From the NCBI GenBank assembly GCA_933207985.1, contig OW240913.1, positions 104,706,605 to 104,770,604 of the forward strand: a DNA stretch of 64,000 nt, written 5' to 3'. The notes beneath the pieces are model-generated. The model was not told the DNA's origin, did not search any database, and was given only the letters and a program-made list of their open reading frames with translations. The DNA is from Pelobates cultripes. Lineage: Eukaryota; Chordata; Amphibia; Anura; Pelobatidae. Below, in pieces: positions 55,490 to 64,000 of the stretch (within the stretch, counting starts at the first letter, position 1; each line of letters opens with the position of its first letter). The translations under genes were made by a program, and so were the position numbers.

Positions 55490-58400
55490 TTAGGGATCAG
55501 ATTATCATGGTAGCAAAGTAGAACATTTGGTCTGTAAGATGTAAAGTAAATGTTCTGCATGGTATAGCTCTAAATTACAGTTTGTAAATGAAGTTCATTG
55601 ATAGAAATTGGAGGCATGTATGACCCAACCACAGCAGCAATTTGTCTCTTATTTGTACTTTAAAAATATAAATGGCAGACATTATAGTATTGTTGTGAAA
55701 ATAGTGAATAACAGTGCACACAGAAAATATTAATTGCAATAAACTGCATATTAAAAACACATTAGCAATTATTTTATTTTAGCCTCAGCTAATGTGTTAA
55801 ATACTTTTGAAACATTATTTAATTAACAAATTACTACTAGTGATAACGGCAAAAAAATGAACATTTATTTTTGTAGCGATTTATAAGGAAACCAATTAAT
55901 CTGCAGTACCCATGTTAGTATACCAGCAATATTACAGCTAAATGCTACTGTTTGCTTATTCATTTTATAAGTTCAGTGCACAAATAGGATATGCCCTATG
56001 TACTAAACTTAATTTAAAGTATTATATTATTGTGTTAAAGTATGATATCAGTTACATAGTTACAATTTATTGGTATAATACTTGTGAAATCCAAAGTACT
56101 AGTCAGCTAAACGTTATATATTAAATTCAATATATTTATATTTTCAATTTGGTAAACATTGCATTTTATTTTTATTTTTTTTCTATTAAATGTTTCTGTT
56201 CTTACTTAGAGAATGTTATCAGGTCACCTACTTTGGGCCTAAATTTTAAATTCACTTTGAATTCTTACTTTAATTAATAACCCTGTTAGACAACAGTGAA
56301 AGGCTAAGAACACTGGTATGGTATGAATCCAATCGCGAAAGTTTAATTCCCTTTATGGGCTGATCTGTTTATTAATATGACGAAATGACTTATCCAAAGT
56401 AAAACATTGTAAAGACTTATATCAATGCTGAATATGTAGAATTACAGATAATATTTATTAACTTAATTGGTTCTAATTGTCCTTATAAAGGAAATCATCC
56501 CATTTGCATAAATTTGTATATATGAAAATTAGTTGAAACAAGCTTGATTATCATAATAAAACAAATCACCTTTTCTTTCTTTAAATCTTGCTTGTCGTGA
56601 CTATCTCATAGCTTAGTATTTCTCTAAAACTTGGTTTACGCAACTCTTTGCTAGTAACATCAGCTGGCATTTTCAGCCAATGAGCTCAGGGGAGAAAGAG
56701 GGAACTCCTGGTTACGAGCTTGTGGCTCTCCGTCATTAGTAGAGGCTTGACATATGCATAGTTGCCTTCTTGGCATATTCTTTACATTACCAAAACCCCA
56801 CCAAAAAGACTTGGGCACCTTATTTTGGGGAAAAAATGATCACAGCTTTAATAATGTAAAAAGATAAACACATAAAAATATGAGGTCATTGTCAACATAT
56901 TTAAACATTACATATCAACCCCAACTCCTTTAACAATTTTACCCCAAACAATGACCCACGTCAACAATAATTGATACCACATTATAAACAATATAAATAT
57001 CATATAAAACATAAACCATTGCCACCAACGGCATGATTTTCCAGATTTCACAATATAGGGGTATACTGAGATACCCCTACACACTCCAGATTTGTAGATA
57101 CCAATGAGCTGGAATCTACCAATACTTGAAAACCTACCTATTCTTAGCAAACTAAAAATATCCTACATATGAACAAACAATCTACATCCCAACTTTTATA
57201 TCCATTCCCTGCCACCGTGACCAAACCGGAGCTAAAACAAAGGGAGGGAGGGTGGGACAACAACAAGTAAGTGAGGATTAAATTAAAATCACTCCTAATC
57301 TAAAATGACCCATATATACACTCCTATAGCAAAACCCTCAATTTCATTAGCTAATCACAAACACTAACAACATTCTCTGCCTGTCTCCTAGCAATGTCAA
57401 GACCCATTCCCCATAGCTGTGCTGTTCCACGTGCTACAGGAGAGGTGCCAGGTAGACTCACCGTTCTAAAATTGTTTAACTTCTTATAATGTGGGGGCTG
57501 CCAGGGCAATTTTGGCACCATAACTACCACAGTGAGCTGTAGTGGTAATGATGACCGGAATGTTTATTTAATGTCAGGTCTCACAGGCGTAACATCTATA
57601 TCAATTTGCTATTTACTGTTGTGGCAAAGTTATCCAGTTAAGTAACAGGTTGTTGACAGAATTATGCAGCAACACCAAATGCATTAATGTTTGGCTCTTG
57701 TAATTTGAGCTGATTATGGATAGAAGTCAATGTAAAGAAAACATAATATGTTTAAATGATTCATTGTGTTTCAAATAAACATAATGTTCAAATATTTAGT
57801 TACCTATGCTATGCCAGTAATAATATCAAATTCATAACCACATTTTTTTTTTGTCATTTTGGAGCAAAGATATGTACAGATATATTCAGTAACGGAATAA
57901 ATGGTAGTAAGTGTATATGAGCTGTGTTAATTTGTCGGTGTTACTTCCCCTTTCATGTATGTCAAGTTAATGTCTCTAACTTGGCAGGAGCTCCTGGACT
58001 TACTAAATCTGCCTTCCAGCCTGGGGCCACATCACTTGAGATAAGTGTCATATCTGTCTAATGCAATATTACAAAACCTGTAAACATATGACTGAATCCT
58101 TTACAAGATGTCTTAGCAAACAATATTCACGCTCTCCCAGGATCTGTTGCTTTATGCATTCCTATGGCCAGATATGTCAGATGGATAAATTGTTTCCTAT
58201 GTAATTAAAGTTGTAAATTCGTTCTCATCAGGATTTGTTTTATTTTGCGTATAGGCTTTTTCATTAAAGTGTTCTATTCTACAATATGTCATCCTTTGTA
58301 TTTAGTGACTCAGCCCCTCAGTGTACTGCATTAACTATAATAAACCTTGCTTCGGAGTTGCCAACGCAACCCCAGTCAAAAGTTCACTTGAACCAAGCAA

Positions 58401-58790
58401 GTCAAATAAGATTTTCACAGTGAAATCAACTCCAATTATTACCTTACATGTATGCATTATGCTATAGTGCTATAGAATGATATTAAATATATGTGTGTAC
58501 ATGTATACATTTCCAATAAATAGTGTTTATCGTAACGAAGTACTGTGTTCTGTTTAGCTGAAACCTAGAATTCACTGGTTCAAATGCCATTACATTATTC
58601 AGGTTCATGTAGACATCACATTCCCTCAAATCTGAATGGCCCCACCAAATTGACACAAAACCATCCGCTACTATTAAGCAACGTCTGACTTTTACAAAGA
58701 AGGCACTGAAATCCATTAGTAAAATAGTACTTCAAAATTATCATTTGCTTGCAAAAAGCAAGTGAAAGATAATTTGTGAATGTGCATTCG
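55490..58790. other. Intergenic DNA, no gene seen
   Basis: About 3.3 kb, mostly AT-rich. It holds a half copy of the GGGTTATT MITE at 56220-56285, a T2-like hairpin patch at 57500-57570 and a complex, single-copy-looking block at 58080-58350. No reading frame here shows a recognisable protein. Confidence 0.45.
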
Positions 58791-59163
58791 GCTGGATACA
58801 TTCAGTCTTGATACAATTTAAAATTGGTGCTTTGAACATATTCCAAATCCTATCATTTGTACCAGACACTGAACACCTCCGACCAAACGATACAGATTCA
58901 GTTGGATTTCCACATGATTTGGCGTTTTTTTATGAAATATTAGAATTTCAATTCAGCTTCGGATTTGTCCATTTTCACAGATTTTTGTGCATTCGGACTA
59001 AATCCGATGTTTAGTGAATAACATTGTTACATTGTAATGCATTTGAGATTTTTAAGCGTGTTAAGTGCATTTGATCATTTTTTTATGGATAGTTTTTGAT
59101 GAATTTTAGACACACGCTGAACTTGTTAAGTTGTGCACATTTTTTCTGAGTTTTCACAAATTG

Positions 59164-59343
59164 CAAATTGACAGGGATATTCACTAATATGAAAATTCAA
59201 AGTGAATTCAAAATGAAATTCAAACTCAAGGCCAGAGTAGTCAAACTTGAAAGCACAGCGGACTTAGAGAATGTTTAAAGTTCGGCTAGTCTAAACTTAA
59301 AATTGCAATTCACTTTGAATTCTCGGTTTAGTGAATAACCCTC
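59164..59343. mobile_element. Palindromic MITE, GGGTTATTCACTAAA family, second complete copy
   Basis: The left end GGGATATTCACTAATATGAAA and the right end GGTTTAGTGAATAACCC are inverted. Inner GAATTC, GGCCAGA and CACTTTGAATTCTC words match the copy at 51864-52021. Confidence 0.7.
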
Positions 59344-59344
59344 G

Positions 59345-60864
59345 ATAATGCTGTTATCTTAGCAGGGCAGTTGGAAAGTTTGTGGCGTCAAGTCTGGTGG
59401 GCAGATAATTAATTGCAGAGAATTACATGAAAAAATAAACATTTTGACTCTCCAAGTGTTACGTTAATATCATTGATTGCAAGTCATTGTTTCATTCTTT
59501 GTCACTGAAAGAATTGAGATTTTCTGTTGAGTTTTGCTAATTAGTGATTATAATCCCATTATGATAATCACTACGATAGTCTAAAACCTCTGTGTACCAT
59601 AAAAAATAATTTAATTAAAATAAAAAAAAGGAACAGAGAGTTAGGTAGAAATAAGGGGGAGACGAGTATCATATCCAAAGAGTTTTACAAGTGCATCTCA
59701 TTAAATATCAATGAGTAGAATGATCAGTATTCTTTCTGCGGCTAGTACGTAATCCCTGAGAGCATATCACAATATACCACAATTGTTACACACTTTAAAA
59801 ACCAGATAACAAAATGAGCTGGGGGAATATTGTTTTCTCAGATCAAATTTGCTAATAGACTTTTAAATCTAGTTGTTCAAATGCATGAAACACTTAACAG
59901 AGTTATGAAATCTATGACAACCCAGATTTTATACATTACTATACAATTCACGCTGAAGGAGACTCCATCAGGCTGAGTAAAATGGGAATGTTAGTCTGTG
60001 TTAGCTGCAATTGTCTATTTTTAAGGTTTAGATGAATGCATTTCGGACAATTTGATTACAGCAAAACTGATTTCCTGTCCGATTTTCTGTATTTGCCACC
60101 TCTATATAATATTTGTAGGGATACTAACTCAATAGTGTGCATGTCTAACACATGATATAATATATTAATTGTTTGTGTGACTGTGTAATCGGAAATAGTA
60201 TGTCACTGATGGCTTAACCATGCTGTGCGTTAAAAATAAACATTTTCGTATGACTTTAACTTGCTAAAGTTCAGTTTATGCATTTCTTTGCTTCTAAGAC
60301 TGATATGTAATTAGGGGATCTTTTCACCTTTTGTCTATGATTTTTCTAACATAAAAATACAGTGGTGGCTGATGGAATTTTAAAATGGCAGGTCACTAGA
60401 CTCCCTCTGTAATCCTCAACTCCTGACCTGCTGAACTCATAAAATATCAAAATGGCTGTCAAACAAATGTCTCTTTTTTAACTTATTGTGTGCCAGAGAT
60501 AAAATTAGCAATGTATGTGGCACTCTTTTGGCACTGATAAAGTTAAACATTTACACCCACACACACGTATGAATATACATATGTATTAAGGCTTTTGCAT
60601 GTAATTGTGGAGGGGAGGGGGCAATATTACCCTACTTAAAGGAACTCCTTACTTTGCTCGACACTGTTCTTGGTCTTGCGATTTGCATGTCCCCTCCTTT
60701 CACTCCCACTACTCAATCAATAACCCCTCTTTTTCCTTTTAACCCTTAGGTGGGCCCTCTTTTATTTACAAGCCTTACTGAACCATTGATCCCGACTTTC
60801 TCTAAGCTACTCCTAACTTTATTACTTTCTCTCTATATGGCCTTTTTGCTCCTAACACAAAACT

Positions 60865-60910
<46 letters not shown>

Positions 60911-61015
60911 TAGTTTTAAGCTGCAAGTAAATATGCAGCAGTTTTGAGTTATAATACACAGAACACCCAAGTTAAGACATCATAGTGTAACTTACGTGGG
61001 TTAAAATTTCCATAG
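59345..61015. other. Intergenic DNA with a TA microsatellite
   Basis: AT-rich sequence; a (TA)n run lies at about 60870-60906. No gene or element termini seen. Confidence 0.5.
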
Positions 61016-61114
61016 AGAACCAAGCAGAGGCGTAACTAGAAACCACGGGGCCCCGGTGCGAAAATTGCCCTGGGCCCTCTCCTCATATGTCTACCCCCCT
61101 CCTATACTTCCCCC

Positions 61115-61623
61115 CTACACACATGTAGACAAACAGATACACATGCAGACACACACATATACTGAGACACACATACAGGCACACATACATTCAGACACAA
61201 ACACACATACAAACACACACATATAAACACACGTACAAACAAACACACACACACAGACACATATACATATACAGACACACATACATACAAACACACATAC
61301 ACACAGACAGACATACACACATACACACATACGAACAGACAGACATACACACACACATACATACAGACACACACACATACAGACACACACAAACACACAC
61401 ACACATACATACACAAACACACATAAATACAGACACATACAGACATACACACACATACATACAAACACACATACATACATACAGACACACACATAGTAAT
61501 GCACACAGACACATACATACAGACACAAAGACAGACAGACACATACATACATACAAACACACATACATACAAACACATAAACACACATACACATACATAC
61601 ATACAGACACATACATACAAACA
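61115..61623. repeat. CA/CATA-rich microsatellite
   Basis: ACACACATACAGACACA-type units fill about 510 bp and continue after the nested insertion at 62608-62835. Overlapping Cys/Val-rich frames on the minus strand are low-complexity artefacts. Confidence 0.9.
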
Positions 61624-62595
61624 TACAAGTAGAGAAAGGTGGTGCTAAAAATCCAATAAAATGCAAATACTAAAATCCAGTGCAGATAAAAAAACACCCG
61701 AGTGTTTAGTCACTAAAAACACTTACATATAAACAATAGGAACAGGAATAGGGTGGTTGCGCACACAATGGTTGATAATTCTTCTGGTAGTTGGTACAAG
61801 ATACCTAGATACCGTGAATATAAAAAATCTTCAAACATTACATTCTTTTATACCTCTAACAAATTAGTTCAAACTAACACACATGTGAATAAAAACAAAA
61901 AACAACCCCTTTGTCCATATAAGGGAATTCTGGGTCAAAATTGCCACATTCAATGTTGGGAGCAAAGCTATTTACTCCAATAGGCGTCCAGACAACCTTC
62001 CCAAGATGGCAGCGTATCGCGGCTAATCACGTGTTCTGTGAATATAAAAAATCTTCATAGGACAGTATGTATATATAAAACTAGAGTTAAGAAGATAATT
62101 GTAACACTCACAATTTTCCAAACCCATATAAGTAGACTCTGAACTGTAATAGCGGTTTCATCAGTTATATGCAGGCACACAGGCAGATTCAGGTCCCCCA
62201 GTAGTTGTTGATTTCAGGAACCAAACGCAGGATAAATTGAGACTTTTATTTGAAGAAAAAGTAATAAAAAAGTAAGCACAACACGTTTCGACCATGCAAA
62301 GATAGGTCTTCCTCAGGTGCATATAACAAGGTAAATGAACATTACATTATTTTATACCTCTAATAAATTAGTTCAAACTAACACAAATGTGAATAAAAAC
62401 AAAAACCAACCCCTTTGTTCATATAAGGGAATTCTGGGTTGAAACTGCCTCATTCAATATGGGGAGCAAAGCTATCTACTCCAATAGGCGTCCGGATGAC
62501 CTTCCCAAGATGGCCGCATATCGCGGCTAATCATGTGTTACTGGTACTTCTGGTTTCCGTCCGAAGTGTATTTTTCCGTTGGGTGTCAAGATTGT
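61624..62595 (-). mobile_element. Penelope/retrozyme-like insertion with direct repeats and hammerhead-like motif
   Basis: It is bounded by ATACATACAAACA at 61611-61623 and 62596-62608, a possible 13-bp target duplication, though the setting is low-complexity. Two direct copies of about 205 bp lie at 61833-62038 and 62338-62541 (shared AATTAGTTCAAACTAACAC, CATATAAGGGAATTCTGGGT, CCAATAGGCGTCC, CGCGGCTAATCA). Between them is a hammerhead-like fold on the minus strand. It encodes no protein. Tandem terminal repeats plus a hammerhead motif fit Penelope-like terminal repeats or retrozyme-like units. Confidence 0.6.
62276..62320 (-). ncRNA. Hammerhead-ribozyme-like motif, near-consensus core
   Basis: On the minus strand helix I is GCAC/GTGC. 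The core CTGAGGA fits CTGANGA. One extra A precedes helix II (GACC/GGTC with an 11-base loop). GAAAC follows, then a two-base-pair helix III closed by GT, with T at the cleavage position. Everything required for a type I hammerhead is present, except that the extra A before helix II may disturb the core. Self-cleavage is possible but unproven. Confidence 0.6.
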
Positions 62596-62954
62596 ATACA
62601 TACAAACACACACACACGACACATACATACAGACACACACACAGACACACACATACATACAAACACACACACATAAACATGCAAACACACACACACATAC
62701 ATAAACACACACACACATACATACACACACACACACACACATGCACACATACAGAGAAACATTCATACAGACACACATACAGACACACATACAGACACAC
62801 ATACACAAGCACATACATATACAGACACATATACAAAATGTTTTAGTCACCCTCCTGTTTTTTACCTTTTAGGTGCAAGAGGGTGACTTTCCCTGGGGTC
62901 CAGGGCTCAGCCTCCTCTCCTTCCTCCTCCCATGCGGCTCTCTATGATTGCTGG

Positions 62955-62983
62955 GAGGAAGTGACCGGCGCAGTCACTTCCTC
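62955..62983. repeat. Perfect hairpin GAGGAAGTGAC/GTCACTTCCTC
   Basis: An 11-bp perfect stem with a seven-base loop. The arms contain GGAAGT, a core ETS-factor site, in inverted orientation. Comparable hairpins occur at 23176-23209, 35308-35343, 48935-48976 and 49076-49124. Confidence 0.8.
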
Positions 62984-63138
62984 ACAGCTCTGATGTCACT
63001 CAGGGAGCCCAGTCACGCTGTTAAAGCTCTGACCGGGCCCCCTGGTAATTTATTGCCATTGGGTGGCCCTAACAGCATGGGCCACCCGATGAGCCCCTTC
63101 AATGAGGGCACTGCGGTAGTTCCGCCACTGGAACCTAG

Positions 63139-64000
63139 GTCTTGGTTTAGGTCTTAGTTCCTATTCTAACAATTAAGTGGTGGGGCATAGATAATATTTT
63201 ATGGTAACACGAGGCTTCCTTTTGTCTTCTTTATCTAATGTACCTGTACATTCATTTAATGAAAGTTATTCGTTTATAGTTTAAGCTATCCCTCTGTACT
63301 TTATATCCAGCAATTTTAACTTTCCAGATTCATAATGATTAAACTACCCAGAAACAAATACCCAAATTATACTGTGACATTTGAACTAATGTATTTGTTT
63401 CATTGATTTATCTTATTTCACCTACAGGGATAGTGTTGAATACATGAAGTTATATATCAAGTCTATGGGACTCATGGAATTTAGCATCAACTGGACAGTA
63501 TAAATGTAGATCTTACTAGGTAATGAATCACTTTATTACTGGTCCCAAGAGAAATGTATGTTTATAGACTAGAAAGAAGAAAACCCTATAATGTTCAGGT
63601 AATAAACGTATAGCTGGTAATATAAAGGTCACCGATATGTAGAATATTATGACATCATATTTAATACAGTCTCTAGGGTAACTAAAATACATATTAATGC
63701 TATTCAAGCTGACTTAACCTCATGCATTTTATTATTCATAGACTAAGTACTGTTTAGACACATCTATACAAATATGTATTGCAGAACCAATACGAACAAA
63801 AAAGAAATTGAGAAGCTATTTTGAGACTGTTCTTAACTATCATTTTAGAGTCTCTCTCAAATAAACAGGTTAATTCTCTTAAGTAACATGTGCAGAAATG
63901 GAAACCATATTTCAAAATGTATACATACTACATATAAGCGAGTGAAGAATTTTTTCAACTTAATTATTTTGGCTAACATTTAGCAATTCTGTTTTCAACA
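63139..64000. other. Intergenic DNA, no gene seen
   Basis: AT-rich, single-copy-looking sequence running to the window end. No supported feature. Confidence 0.45.

Larger units (their letters stand above)
61025..63130. mobile_element. hAT-like non-autonomous element, about 2.1 kb, with nested insertion
   Basis: The ends are CAGAGGCGTAACTAG and, inward from the right, CAGTGGCGGAACTAC. The flanking octamers GAACCAAG (61017-61024) and GAACCTAG (63131-63138) match at seven of eight positions. The interior has CA-rich arrays (61115-61623 and 62608-62835) split by a 972-bp insertion, then a GGAAGTGAC hairpin near the right end. No transposase is encoded. The plan parallels the elements at 1592 and 11088. 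Confidence 0.75.

Noticed and set aside
61102..61697. Cys/Val/Met-rich minus-strand frames of 168-183 codons
   Set aside because: Artefacts of the CATA/CACA microsatellite; open in several frames at once.
62439..62850. His/Thr-rich and Cys/Val-rich frames
   Set aside because: They read through the second CA array and unrelated element sequence; no domain.

Overview
This window looks like nuclear DNA from an anuran amphibian (frog or toad). The reasons are AT-rich intergenic sequence full of degenerate transposons, TTAA-target MITEs resembling the T2 family known from Xenopus, L2-, CR1/Rex1-, R2- and L1-like LINE remnants, a Penelope-like element with a GIY-YIG domain, a chromodomain Gypsy element, several hAT-type elements and long CA/TG microsatellites. 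The species cannot be named from sequence alone. I found no convincing host protein-coding exon, rRNA gene or functional tRNA gene. Every recognisable coding stretch belongs to a transposable element, and nearly all are broken by stops or frameshifts.

Layout. 1-4010: a minus-strand Penelope-like element, split by an L1-like LINE (11-bp target duplication), which is itself split by a non-autonomous hAT element (8-bp duplication). 4150-11087: small repeats, palindromes and AT-rich DNA. 11088-13087: a 2.0-kb hAT-like element with an 8-bp duplication, a 166-bp palindrome, a TG array and a chain of three MITEs joined at shared TTAA sites. 13225-15500: a diverged tandem duplication. 15540-16640: single-copy-looking DNA. 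16660-19000: an LTR-like piece and an R2-like LINE broken by a 72-bp MITE. 20140-22880: an L2-like LINE. 22878-24230: a palindromic element with a hAT at its centre. 24495-24740: a small inverted Penelope/retrozyme-like unit with a 13-bp duplication. 25172-30681: a complete-length but dead Gypsy element with both LTRs and a 5-bp duplication. 30687-43440: mostly single-copy-looking DNA with a CR1/Rex1-like LINE, L2 tail, MITEs and tRNA-like SINE pieces. 43440-45290: a second L2-like LINE. 45300-61000: MITEs, inverted repeats, LTR-like pieces, LINE tails and long unannotated tracts. 61025-63130: another hAT-like element with CA arrays that carries a 972-bp insertion containing a hammerhead-ribozyme-like motif.

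There is no operon or pathway here. The elements relate to each other through nesting order, which gives a relative chronology. The most unusual signals are the hammerhead-like folds, whose helix I differs between loci but stays base-paired; the nest at 1384-3824; the TTAA-linked MITE chain; the CACGTG-rich array downstream of the Penelope-like reading frame; and several long, nearly perfect palindromes, one centred on a CRE-like octamer.
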